Below, in pieces: positions 46,732 to 57,055 of a DNA stretch of 64,000 nucleotides (position 1 is its first letter; the number at the start of each line of letters is the position of its first letter). Source of the DNA: Enteroscipio rubneri (GTDB taxonomy: Bacteria; Actinomycetota; Coriobacteriia; Coriobacteriales; Eggerthellaceae); assembly GCF_002899715.1 (NCBI RefSeq), contig NZ_PPEK01000001.1, forward strand, positions 496,001 to 560,000, written 5' to 3'. The translations under genes were made by a program, and so were the position numbers. Under the pieces are notes generated by a model, which searched no databases, was not told where the DNA came from, and saw only the letters and a list, made by a program, of their open reading frames with translations.

Positions 46732-47676
46732 TCAAGTGCGGGGTTTGCAAGGTCCGAGCAGGATGGCGCGCAGCTCGAGTTGTCGTTCGGTGAACTTCTT
46801 ATCGCGCTTGGGAAGGCGTTCGCCTAGATGTCGCGCTATGACTCTGGCGAGCTTGTCGAATTCGCGCAGGTTGTAAACTTGGGATGCCGTGACGGTGATG
46901 ACGGTCACGCCCATCGCAGTCAGCTCGTCGCGCCTCTTCGAATCCTTCGACAATCGATGCGCGCCCGTATGGCAGAGGTTGCTCTCGTACTCGACGGCGA
47001 GATGCGCCTTTTCCCAGTACAAATCGCATTTGTAGAACGACTGGCTCGCGAGGCCCCTCGTGCGCCTGGTCGGATCGATGCGCTTATTGAGCTGCGGAAA
47101 CGAAAGCGAGTTCCCGCCCATCATGGCGGGCAGGTCCAAGAGCATGGCAAGAGTCGTCTCCATTGATGACGCGGAGTCGGGCAGCACGTAGCGCAGCGCC
47201 CTCCTCGTTTGGACGATACCGTCCATGCCGGCCGCTCGTTGTGCGTATGCCTTCAGCTTCGCGACGGTGGTGAGAGGCGGAAGGTCGTAGCCTTTGCCGA
47301 TGCGGTATGACCCGCAGAGTTCATGTCCTATGCTCACCTGGTCGGGAAGGGGATGGGAGGCTGCCAGCTGGGTGAAGCAGAGCTCCGGCGATGCGACGAA
47401 GAGCTCAGTGCCGGCGTGCAAGAACGAGCCTCGCGGCAGCGGGGCGTTGCGCGTGTGGTATACGGCCCAGCCAGTGCTCGGGCGCTTCTCCAGCCGGTCG
47501 ACGAGCAGGTGTACGGGAAGCGATAGCCCGCATGACTTTCCGAGGCGCAGCGCCTGCTCGTAATCCGCGCAGCATCCTGCGACGAGCGATCGGGATGCCT
47601 GGGGGCGCGAAGATCGCTCCGCGCTGGTTGAACGCAGGTACTCGAGTGCGGTGTCGTGGCTGAGGACAAGTTTCAT
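46732..47676 (-). CDS. DUF559-like protein with an endonuclease-fold C-terminus
   Basis: A 314-residue protein. The last 110 residues read like a DUF559/Vsr-type PD-(D/E)xK fold: CDLYWEKAHLAVEYESNLCH, then KRRDELTAMGVTVITVTASQVYN, with acidic residues at the places of the usual catalytic ones. The N-terminal 200 residues are not recognised and contain several Cys and His. No partner gene is near. The ATG at 47676 lies only 11 bases from a TATGAT box on the minus strand and has no ribosome site, so the transcript may be nearly leaderless. It could be a housekeeping nuclease, a solitary antitoxin or a defence relic; I cannot choose. Confidence 0.6.
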   Translation of the reverse strand: MKLVLSHDTALEYLRSTSAERSSRPQASRSLVAGCCADYEQALRLGKSCGLSLPVHLLVDRLEKRPSTGWAVYHTRNAPLPRGSFLHAGTELFVASPELCFTQLAASHPLPDQVSIGHELCGSYRIGKGYDLPPLTTVAKLKAYAQRAAGMDGIVQTRRALRYVLPDSASSMETTLAMLLDLPAMMGGNSLSFPQLNKRIDPTRRTRGLASQSFYKCDLYWEKAHLAVEYESNLCHTGAHRLSKDSKRRDELTAMGVTVITVTASQVYNLREFDKLARVIARHLGERLPKRDKKFTERQLELRAILLGPCKPRT

Positions 47677-47889
47677 GGTGAGAATGTATCATAGGTTTGA
47701 ACTGGGAACATATAGAATTTTCGAGTGCTGGATTCGCATCGGAGCCGCATTTTGCCCTCATTGGATTCGCGCTGGAAACCCGCTTGGTTCCCGCCGGATC
47801 GGCGTTTGGCTTTTGTCGGGAATCTGTCGGCTTCGCTCTGAAAACGAAAGAGGGTCCAGTCTTGTTTCTCCATGCAGCCTCCCCTCGAC

Positions 47890-47906
47890 CGCGCTACAAT
47901 AGCGCG
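47890..47906. promoter_or_regulatory. palindrome covering the -10 box of nnrD
   Basis: CGCGCTACAATAGCGCG is a perfect 7-3-7 palindrome containing TACAAT (47895-47900). nnrD starts at 47931 with GAAGGGCGG between. A regulator bound here would block the promoter. Confidence 0.5.
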
Positions 47907-47930
47907 AAACCACGACGAAGGGCGGTTTCC

Positions 47931-48797
47931 ATGGCCGATGTTCGCTCATACACGTCTGACGAGTTGACGGCGCTTCTGCCTCTTCCGGAGCGCGAGGCAA
48001 ACAAGTACACGCGAGGCGTGCTGTTCGCGGTGGTGGGGAGCGCTCAGTATCCGGGTGCGGCCTGCCTTGCGGGAACGGCCGGTCAGCGGACGGGCGCAGG
48101 ATACACGCGTGTCACCACGGCGCCCGAAGCGGAGGATCTTGTGCGCTCGTGCAGCCCATCGCTCGTCGTGCGGTCGTTCGAAGGTCTGGCCGCCGCCGAC
48201 CTTCCCGTCGCGCGGGACGGTCATCCGGCCGCGTGCGTTGTGGGTTGCGGCTTCGATCCCAACGACGAGAAAAGCGCGTCGCTGGTTCATTTGGTGCTCA
48301 AACATGCGGCTGCTCCCGTGCTCGTCGACGGTGGCGCGCTGCAGACGCTTGCGTCGTCGAAGGGACGACGGCTGCTCAGACGGCGGTTTGTCAACGGATG
48401 GCCAACGGTGGTCACGCCCCACGCAGGCGAAGCCGCACGGCTTGCGAAGCCCTTTGATTTACCCGTGGACGATCATGCCGAACTTGCCCACGCGATTGCA
48501 CTCGCCTACGGCGTGATCGCCGCAGTGAAGGGTCCGGAGACGTTTGTATCCGATGGAGAGCAGATCGTGCGCATGGCCGAGGGTACGCCGGCGCTTGCGA
48601 AGGCCGGGACGGGGGACGTGCTGGCCGGCATGGTAGGCGCGCTGCTCGCGCAGGGGCTCGACCCGCTCGATGCTGCCGTGCTTGGCGCGACGCTCCATGC
48701 GCGGGCCGGCCGCGCTGCGGAAGCGCTCATGACGTCCATCGCGACGACGGCGGAGGACGTGATCGACGCCATCCCTGCCGCCCTCCGCTCGTTCTAG
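47931..48797 (+). CDS. nnrD: ADP-dependent (S)-NAD(P)H-hydrate dehydratase
   Basis: A 288-residue ribokinase-like protein that repairs hydrated NADH and NADPH at the expense of ADP. Features are GVLFAVVGSAQYPGAACLAGTAGQRTGAGYTRV, VTPHAGEAARL, AAVKGPETFV, and the nucleotide-binding LAKAGTGDVLAGMVGALLAQG near residue 223. The NnrE epimerase domain often fused in front is missing, so this is the dehydratase alone. The ATG at 47931 follows GAAGGGCGG. A palindrome over its -10 box suggests regulation. acpS, often next to nnr genes, is 1.6 kb away across the DUF559-like gene. Confidence 0.9.
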   Translation: MADVRSYTSDELTALLPLPEREANKYTRGVLFAVVGSAQYPGAACLAGTAGQRTGAGYTRVTTAPEAEDLVRSCSPSLVVRSFEGLAAADLPVARDGHPAACVVGCGFDPNDEKSASLVHLVLKHAAAPVLVDGGALQTLASSKGRRLLRRRFVNGWPTVVTPHAGEAARLAKPFDLPVDDHAELAHAIALAYGVIAAVKGPETFVSDGEQIVRMAEGTPALAKAGTGDVLAGMVGALLAQGLDPLDAAVLGATLHARAGRAAEALMTSIATTAEDVIDAIPAALRSF

Positions 48798-48830
48798 ATG
48801 CGCGGTCGGCGAGCAGGATCCGTCGGTCGG

Positions 48831-48851
48831 CGCGCAGGCTGCGCCTGCGCG
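48831..48851 (+). terminator. hairpin after nnrD
   Basis: CGCGCAGGC (48831-48839) pairs with GCCTGCGCG (48843-48851) across three bases. The tail is not T-rich. Confidence 0.45.
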
Positions 48852-48863
48852 TTCTGGCGTGTA

Positions 48864-48886
48864 ACAATGCGGAAACAGATCATTGT
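48864..48886. promoter_or_regulatory. inverted repeat upstream of the HdeD-like gene
   Basis: ACAATG (48864-48869), 11 bases, CATTGT (48881-48886). A TACAAT box at 48914-48919 lies downstream of it. The 6-11-6 geometry equals that of the operators at 54058-54133 though the sequence differs. Confidence 0.4.
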
Positions 48887-48966
48887 ACGTCGGCGCGCGA
48901 ACCGTCGGCGCGGTACAATCTCAGGATCGTTTCCCGACGGAACGCGGGCGGCAAAAGGAGCGCGCT

Positions 48967-49494
48967 ATGGACATGACGAAGAAACATGACTGGGGCTTGA
49001 TCATCGCAGGCATTCTGCTTGTGCTCTGCGCTTTGCTGTTCCTGATTGCGCCGAGTCTCACGCTCGTCACCATCACGGCCATCGCCGGGGTGGCGTTCCT
49101 CGTGTCCGGCATCTTCGACATCGCCAACTATGTGCGGTTCCGCTCCACCATGAGCCTTTCGGGCTGGGCGCTTGCGTACGCCATCCTCGACATCATCATC
49201 GGGCTCATGTTCCTGATCCACCCGCTCGCCTTTTCGGCGGTCATTCCCTGGGTCGTCGGGGCCTTCTTCATCGTGTTCGGCGTATTCGAAGCCATTGCCT
49301 CGTTCAAGATCAGGAATGCGGGCGCGCAGTTGTGGGGCTGGATGCTGTTCTCGGGCATCGTGAGTGCGCTGTGCGGCCTGACGTTCTTCATCGTGCCGGC
49401 GGCCTTCAGCATCTTCTTGTCGGTGTTTATTCTTATGCGCGGCGTGTCCATGCTGTTCTACGGTTGGAGTACGGGGCGTGCGATGATGGTGTAG
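48967..49494 (+). CDS. HdeD-family (DUF308) membrane protein
   Basis: A 175-residue protein with six hydrophobic segments in two similar halves, as in HdeD/DUF308 proteins. Typical segments are GLIIAGILLVLCALLFLIAP, ITAIAGVAFLVSGIFDI and WVVGAFFIVFGVFEAIASF. In enterobacteria HdeD is tied to acid resistance at high cell density; in actinobacteria the role is not known. The ATG at 48967 follows AAAGGAG. It is a single-gene unit with a likely promoter (TACAAT) and an inverted repeat upstream. Confidence 0.85.
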   Translation: MDMTKKHDWGLIIAGILLVLCALLFLIAPSLTLVTITAIAGVAFLVSGIFDIANYVRFRSTMSLSGWALAYAILDIIIGLMFLIHPLAFSAVIPWVVGAFFIVFGVFEAIASFKIRNAGAQLWGWMLFSGIVSALCGLTFFIVPAAFSIFLSVFILMRGVSMLFYGWSTGRAMMV

Positions 49495-49520
49495 CCGTGT
49501 GTTCTGACGGGCGCGAAGGG

Positions 49521-49548
49521 CTGGATCGTTCGCTGAACCATGATCCAG
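49521..49548 (+). other. hairpin between the HdeD-like gene and ligA
   Basis: CTGGATC (49521-49527) pairs with GATCCAG (49542-49548). No T tract follows. It may help end the upstream transcript. Confidence 0.35.
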
Positions 49549-49576
49549 AGCGTTACATTCATCATGCTCGTGTTAG

Positions 49577-51787
<2,211 letters not shown>

Positions 51788-51790
51788 CGC

Positions 51791-51857
51791 AGCGGTTCGG
51801 CATGCCGAACCGCTTCTGTTTGTCGTCCGAACGTCGGATCGCCCCATCCGACGTTCG
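51791..51857. terminator. two hairpins between convergent ligA and FUSC genes
   Basis: A 24-base perfect palindrome occupies 51791-51814, with arms AGCGGTTCGGCA and its complement; the plus-strand tail is TCTGTTTG. A second pair, CGAACGTCGGAT (51828-51839) and ATCCGACGTTCG (51846-51857), follows. Each could serve one direction. Confidence 0.7.
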
Positions 51858-51885
51858 CTGCAGCGGCTCTGCTTCGACCGGCATC

Positions 51886-53925
51886 CTACTTCTCGTCTTC
51901 CAGATAGCCCATGCGTTCAAGGCGGTTCAGCTTGTTCTCAAGCCGCTCGACAGTTGCGTCGATGTGCTCGATGCGTGCCGTAGTGTCGGGCCGTGCGCTG
52001 CGTCCGTCTGCCGAAGCGCTCTGGACGCGCCGCGGATCGAGCAGCATCACGGCATGCTCTGCATCCATGGCGAATTGGTAGTTTGCCTGCAGTACGCGCT
52101 CGACATCTTCGAGCAGGCTCCGGTTTTCTTCCGCCCGCCGCCGCGCGCGCCTCGTCCGTTCACCCTCTTTGGTAAGCGATGCCGCAAGCTTCGCCATGAG
52201 CCCTGCGCTCATATGCAGGTAGTACAGCAGTTGCACGGTGCGCCACAGGTTCACCTGCCCGTGTTCGATACCTTGGTGTATGTTCTCGGCCAGACGCAGG
52301 TCGATACGCTCGATCTCGGCAACTTTCGTCCGAATCGTGGTCGAGCGACGCGTGTTCATGAACACGAAGATCACCGCCATCGCGCAGCTCACCCCGATGA
52401 CCACGAGCGTGAACCGGCTGGTGGCCGAAGCCATGAGCGCCGTGCTGGAATGAAGCGCCATCATGGCCATCTGCGTGACCGCCGCCACGGACGCAATCTG
52501 GTGGAAATTCATCAGCACGATCAGGTAGCCGCCGATGACGATGACGGGCATGAAGATCGCGTCGGGCAGCACCTGGACAAGGATCGAGAAGACGCCAATG
52601 CCGATGAGCGTGCCCGCCGTCGTGTTGAGCGTGGCCTTCATCGTCTCATCGGCGTAGGTGTTCATGATTGCGAACGCAGTGATGGGTATCCAGATGCCGA
52701 ATGCCGTGCCGGCGAAGCGGGTTAGAAGCAGATCCACCACCATGCCGAAACCCACGATGAGGGCGAGCTGGAGCGCGAACCGCGTCTGCGCGTGCTTGAG
52801 GCCGATGTTGTCCTTCATGAAGCGAGCGCGATACCGGATGCTCTTCAGAAGCGGCGTCGAATTGTCGCGCGAGAGGCGCACGTCTTCCAGGGTGCGCAGC
52901 ATGGTTTCCAGCACGCCGCTCCACGATTCCTCGTGGCAGACGATATCGAGTTCGTGCGTCGCCAGGAAGCCGCGCAAGCGCTCGGCCATCTGCCGCACCG
53001 AGGATACCTTGTCGCGGCCGTAGTCGAAGAACACGTCGGCGAGATCCTCGAAGTAGCGCCGTTCGTCTTCGTCGATGCGGCGAACATTCTTGGCGCTGGC
53101 ATGCGCCATGTCCGCAAGCTGTTCACAGCATAAAAGCAGGGCGAAGGTGTAACATTGCCGCCCCGAGAGCAGGCCTCCCTGGCGGAATACCGTGCCGTAT
53201 TCGAGCTCTGCGTACTCCTGCGCGATACGGAAGGTTCGCTTGGGGTGGAGCGCCTCGGCGATACGCTCGGCATCGGCCCGCGTCGGTGCATCCACGGCAT
53301 CCTGTGCCGCCGACGCGGCGCCCGCGGCTGCGAGCTTCGCGAGATCGGACAGCTGGCCGCCCACTTCGTCGAACGCGCGGCGCACGTACCCTCGATCGCG
53401 TGCAAGCACGTCGAGTTTGCCTGTTTTAACGCGGATGGCGCGCATCGCGTAGATGAACAGGGTTGCAAGCGCCATGGAAAGCAGCGTCGCCGCGATACGC
53501 GATCCGATGTCGTCCGGTCCGACAGGGTAAATGAGCAGCATCAAGTAGCCCATGCCCAACCAGAAGAAATTGCGTGGCAGGTAGTCGTCGGAGTGAAGGA
53601 TCGTGATGACGAGCAGAAAGAGCATGCTTACCACAACCATGGATACGGGATGCAGCCCGGCCAGCGTCGCGATCATGCTCATAACGAAGAACCACGCGAG
53701 GCGGCGCAGGTAGTTCGCGAACGAGAGACCGGGTTCGCTCACGATGGTGCGAGAGAAGAACAAAAACACGATACCCAGCAGCGCGTCCGCGATGCCGAAC
53801 AGAGCGTACTCCGTGAAGAAGAGGACGACGAAGAATGCAAGGAATGGCACGACGTCGACAAGCTTCTCGATGTGTCGCCATCGCTTGCTGCGCAGAAGAG
53901 CGCCGGTATTGTTAGCTGCCTGCAT
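51886..53925 (-). CDS. FUSC-family membrane protein
   Basis: A 679-residue protein with two sets of about five to six hydrophobic segments (residues 25-165 and about 350-510), separated by and followed by soluble helical regions. This two-block layout and the stretch FGMVVDLLLTRFAGTAFGIWIPITAFAI with later TTAGTLIGIGVFSIL are those of FUSC/aromatic acid exporter (ArAE, YccS/AaeB-like) proteins. The C-terminal end is a predicted coiled coil (RIEHIDATVERLENKLNRLER). Likely export of small organic acids or tolerance to them; substrate unknown. The ATG at 53925 follows AGGGGGG; the GTG/ATG further up (to 53952) is less well placed. Confidence 0.82.
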   Translation of the reverse strand: MQAANNTGALLRSKRWRHIEKLVDVVPFLAFFVVLFFTEYALFGIADALLGIVFLFFSRTIVSEPGLSFANYLRRLAWFFVMSMIATLAGLHPVSMVVVSMLFLLVITILHSDDYLPRNFFWLGMGYLMLLIYPVGPDDIGSRIAATLLSMALATLFIYAMRAIRVKTGKLDVLARDRGYVRRAFDEVGGQLSDLAKLAAAGAASAAQDAVDAPTRADAERIAEALHPKRTFRIAQEYAELEYGTVFRQGGLLSGRQCYTFALLLCCEQLADMAHASAKNVRRIDEDERRYFEDLADVFFDYGRDKVSSVRQMAERLRGFLATHELDIVCHEESWSGVLETMLRTLEDVRLSRDNSTPLLKSIRYRARFMKDNIGLKHAQTRFALQLALIVGFGMVVDLLLTRFAGTAFGIWIPITAFAIMNTYADETMKATLNTTAGTLIGIGVFSILVQVLPDAIFMPVIVIGGYLIVLMNFHQIASVAAVTQMAMMALHSSTALMASATSRFTLVVIGVSCAMAVIFVFMNTRRSTTIRTKVAEIERIDLRLAENIHQGIEHGQVNLWRTVQLLYYLHMSAGLMAKLAASLTKEGERTRRARRRAEENRSLLEDVERVLQANYQFAMDAEHAVMLLDPRRVQSASADGRSARPDTTARIEHIDATVERLENKLNRLERMGYLEDEK

Positions 53926-54057
53926 GGTGACCCCCCTAGCTCTCACATCCATGGTACTAAAAACAAGCGGCTTTGTGCGAGGTGAGCGGCTCGCGGGCGG
54001 AAGCCGGCGTGTGTCGAGCTTTCGCTCGCCGCTCGTTTCCGCCGCTCGCCTCGTGAA

Positions 54058-54133
54058 GTTACGGAAATAGAGATCGTAACACCATGGGGCGCTGCCGTAT
54101 GCTATAGTGTGTTACGCAATGAAAAACCGTAAC
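54058..54133 (+). promoter_or_regulatory. twin GTTACG-N11-CGTAAC operators at the metal-transport promoter
   Basis: Site 1: GTTACG (54058-54063), 11 bases, CGTAAC (54075-54080). Site 2: GTTACG (54111-54116), 11 bases, CGTAAC (54128-54133). The centres are 53 bases apart, about five helical turns. A TATAGT -10 box lies between them at 54103-54108, so site 2 covers the expected transcription start and site 1 touches the -35 area. The arrangement suits a repressor, perhaps with looping. Confidence 0.72.
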
Positions 54134-54189
54134 AACTCAGATTGGTCGTGCGGTTCCGGTGCTTGCCGGAGCAGCGGCGAGGAGAGGTG

Positions 54190-55836
54190 AACATGGCTGT
54201 GATCACGCGACGCGATTTCGCGAAACTGGCAGGAGCGGGTGCGGCAACGCTTACGCTCGGCGGGCTGCTGTCCGGCTGCGCCAACAATTCGGAAAGCGAG
54301 GCGGTTCCGACTGCGACGGATTCCGGCGACGTCCCCAACGAGGTGATCGTGTCGATGACTCCCGGTTCCGAACCGGCCGCTGGCTTCGATCCGATGGTGT
54401 CGTGGGGCTGCGGCGAGCATGTGCACGAGCCGCTCATCCAGTCCACGCTCATCCGCACCACCGCGGAGCTTGCCTTCGAGAACGACCTGGCCACATCCTA
54501 CGAATGTTCCGATGACGGCCTGACGTGGACGTTCACCATACGCGACGATGCGAGGTTCACCGATGGCGAGCCCCTCACGGCGCGCGACGTGGCCTTCACC
54601 ATCAATGGCATCCGCAGCGCCGCAGCTTCCGAATGCGACCTCTCCATGGTGCGCGAGGCGACGGCGCCCGACGACGCTACGGTGGTCATCGCCATGGAGA
54701 AGCCGTTCAACGCCTTGCTCTATACCTTGGCCGTGGTGGGCATCGTGCCCGAGCACGCCTACGGCGAGGGCTACGGATCGAATCCCATCGGATCGGGTCG
54801 GTACATGCTCGACCAGTGGGACAAGGGCCAGCAGGTCATCTTGCGTGCCAACCCCGACTACTACGGAGAGGCGCCGAAGATGAAGCGTCTCGTCGCGGTG
54901 TTCATGGAAGAGGATGCCTCGCTCGCGGCTGCGCAGTCTGGCCAGGTGGACGTGGCCTATACTTCAGCCACATTCGCGGCGCAGCAGCCGGCGGGCTACG
55001 ACTTGCTGAACTGCGCGTCGGTGGACTCGCGCGGCATATCCCTGCCCGTCGTCCCCGCAGGCGCGTCCAAGACCGACGAGAAGGGCGACGCCGTCGCCGG
55101 CAACGACGTGACGTGCGATGTGGCTGTGCGTCGAGCCATCAACTACGGCGTGGACCGCGAGCGCATGATCGACAACGTGCTGAACGGCTTCGGCACCGTG
55201 GCCTATAGCGTGGGGGACGGCATGCCGTGGTCCTCGCCTGACATGGCGTGCGTCACCGACAAGGAGCTTGCGAACAAGCTGCTCGACGAAGGCGGCTGGA
55301 CTCCGGGTGCGGACGGCATCCGCGAAAAAGACGGCGTCCGCGCTTCCATGGATCTGTACTATTCGGCTGGCGACACCGTGCGCCAAGGCATTGCCGAGGA
55401 GTTTTCGAACCAGATGAAAGAGCTGGGACTCGAGTTTGCCGTTAAAGGCGTGAGCTGGGATGATCTGTATCCGCACCAGTTCAGCGATCCGGTGGTTTGG
55501 GGATGGGGGACGAACTCGCCCATCGAAACATATAACCTGTTCTACTCCAAAGGCTCAGGCAACTACGCCTGCTACGAGAACGCCTCGACCGATGCGTATC
55601 TCGATGAGGCGCTCGGCATGCCGCGTGTGGAGGATTCGTTCGAGCTGTGGAAGAAGGCGCAGTGGGACGGCTCGACCGGGTTTGCGCCGCAGGGCGACGC
55701 CCCGTGGGTATGGTTTGCGAACATCGACCATCTGTACTTCGCTAAGGAGAACCTGCGGGTGGCGGAGCAGAAGCCGCATCCGCACGGACATGGCTGGTCG
55801 CTCGTGAACAACGTCGACCAGTGGTCGTGGGCTTAG
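54190..55836 (+). CDS. Tat-exported lipoprotein, family 5 solute-binding protein (NikA/DppA-like)
   Basis: A 548-residue substrate-binding protein. The N-terminus has a Tat-type signal (TRRDFAKLAGAGAATLTLGG) ending in the lipobox LSGC, so it is exported folded and lipid-anchored. The SBP_bac_5 fold follows (DGLTWTFTIRDDARFTDGEPLTARDV, GSGRYMLDQWDKGQQVILRANPDYYG). In this family peptide, nickel and haem binders look alike, but the gene order (binder, two permeases, two ATPases), the operators upstream and the His-rich ATPase favour nickel or another metal chelate. The ATG at 54190 follows GAGGTG. A family A hairpin separates it from the first permease. Confidence 0.88.
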   Translation, partial: NMAVITRRDFAKLAGAGAATLTLGGLLSGCANNSESEAVPTATDSGDVPNEVIVSMTPGSEPAAGFDPMVSWGCGEHVHEPLIQSTLIRTTAELAFENDLATSYECSDDGLTWTFTIRDDARFTDGEPLTARDVAFTINGIRSAAASECDLSMVREATAPDDATVVIAMEKPFNALLYTLAVVGIVPEHAYGEGYGSNPIGSGRYMLDQWDKGQQVILRANPDYYGEAPKMKRLVAVFMEEDASLAAAQSGQVDVAYTSATFAAQQPAGYDLLNCASVDSRGISLPVVPAGASKTDEKGDAVAGNDVTCDVAVRRAINYGVDRERMIDNVLNGFGTVAYSVGDGMPWSSPDMACVTDKELANKLLDEGGWTPGADGIREKDGVRASMDLYYSAGDTVRQGIAEEFSNQMKELGLEFAVKGVSWDDLYPHQFSDPVVWGWGTNSPIETYNLFYSKGSGNYACYENASTDAYLDEALGMPRVEDSFELWKKAQWDGSTGFAPQGDAPWVWFANIDHLYFAKENLRVAEQKPHPHGHGWSLVNNVDQWSWA

Positions 55837-55852
55837 GGGTTCTGTTGCCGAC

Positions 55853-55966
55853 GCGGAGGGGGCGGACGGCGCCCAGTCGCTCGGACAGTCCTGCTCGCGC
55901 GAACAGCCCGCTGGGCTGTTCGGCTCGTGCGGAACTCGCTTGGTGGGTGCCGTCCGCCCCCTCCGC
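55853..55966 (+). repeat. intergenic hairpin repeat, family A, copy 3
   Basis: The longest outer arms of the family: an 18-base perfect pair at 55853-55870 and 55949-55966 (starting GCGGAGGGGGCGG). The core has GCTCGGACAGTCCTGCTCGC, an inner stem CGAACAGCCC (55900-55909) with GGGCTGTTCG (55913-55922) around GCT, and GCGGAACTCGCTTGG. It lies between the solute-binding protein and the first permease. Confidence 0.9.
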
Positions 55967-56071
55967 TGACTGGCGCGAACCTGCGGCGCGGCGGGGTCGG
56001 TCGGCGTTTTCCCTCGTTGAGGGGTGTTGTCGTCAGGTTTTCGGACAGGTGAGGTTATAGTAGTTTCCATC

Positions 56072-57055
56072 ATGCCTCGGTTCATCGCTCGGAACATAGT
56101 CAAATTCGTGCTGCTCCTGCTTGCGGTGAGCTTGGTCGCGTTTACGCTGGTGAGCGTATCTCCCATCGATCCGGTCCAGGCGAACGTGGGGCAGGCGGCG
56201 CTCGTGAACATGAGCGAGGCGAAGCGTGCGCAGCTCGCCGAGTACTGGGGCGCAAACACGCCGCTTTGGGAGCGCTATGCAAACTGGCTGACGGCGTTCG
56301 TGCAAGGCGATCTCGGTATGTCCTTGCGCTACAACGCGCCGGTTGCCGACGTCATCGCCGCGCGGGCGCTCAACTCGCTTGCGCTCATGGCGACGGCCTG
56401 GGCGGCGAGCGGTGTGCTGGGCTTTGCGCTCGGCATTCTGGCCGGTGCGAACCGCGGGCGTCTCGTCGATCGTATCGTGAAGGGGTACTGCTTTCTGCTG
56501 GCGTCCGTGCCCACGTTCTGGCTGGGACTCGTGTTCCTTGTCGTGTTCTCGGTGCAGCTCGGGTGGTTCCCGTTCGGCTTCTCCGTGCCCATCGGGGTGT
56601 CGGCCGCCGACGTGACGTTGGCCGACGCGCTGCACCATCTTGCGCTGCCGGCGCTCACGCTGTCGGTGGTGGGCGTGGCGAACATTGCGCTGCACACGCG
56701 CGAGAAGACCATCGACGTGCTGGAGAGCGACTACGTGCGCTTCGCCCGCGCCCGCGGGCTGTCCACCTGGGGCGTGCTGCGCCATCACGGACTGCGCAAC
56801 CTTGCGCTGCCGGCCATCACGCTGCAGTTTGCGTCCATCTCCGAGATATTCGGCGGATCGGTGCTGGTGGAGCAGGTGTTCTCGTACCCCGGCCTCGGTC
56901 AGGCGGCCGTTACGGCGGGTCTCGGCGGCGATGTGGCGCTTTTGGCTGGCATCGCCGTATTCTCGGCAGCCTTCGTGTTCGCCGGTAACTTCATAGCGAA
57001 CGTCCTGTACGGCGTCGTCGATCCGCGCATGCGGAAGGGGGCGGGCCGTGCGTAG
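56072..57055 (+). CDS. ABC transporter permease, NikB/DppB-like
   Basis: A 327-residue inner-membrane permease with six hydrophobic segments. The start (FIARNIVKFVLLLLAVSLVAFTLVSVSPIDPVQ) and the EAA-type loop (ESDYVRFARARGLSTWGVLRHHGLRNLALPAITL) are typical of the DppB/NikB group. The ATG at 56072 has no nearby ribosome site, and a TATAGT box ends 10 bases before it, so it may have its own nearly leaderless promoter. It overlaps the next permease gene by eight bases. Confidence 0.9.
   Translation: MPRFIARNIVKFVLLLLAVSLVAFTLVSVSPIDPVQANVGQAALVNMSEAKRAQLAEYWGANTPLWERYANWLTAFVQGDLGMSLRYNAPVADVIAARALNSLALMATAWAASGVLGFALGILAGANRGRLVDRIVKGYCFLLASVPTFWLGLVFLVVFSVQLGWFPFGFSVPIGVSAADVTLADALHHLALPALTLSVVGVANIALHTREKTIDVLESDYVRFARARGLSTWGVLRHHGLRNLALPAITLQFASISEIFGGSVLVEQVFSYPGLGQAAVTAGLGGDVALLAGIAVFSAAFVFAGNFIANVLYGVVDPRMRKGAGRA

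Noticed and set aside
46732-47676. Abortive-infection or toxin-antitoxin call for the DUF559-like gene
   Set aside because: No partner gene and no recognisable AbiEi or toxin motif; only the endonuclease-like C-terminus can be supported.
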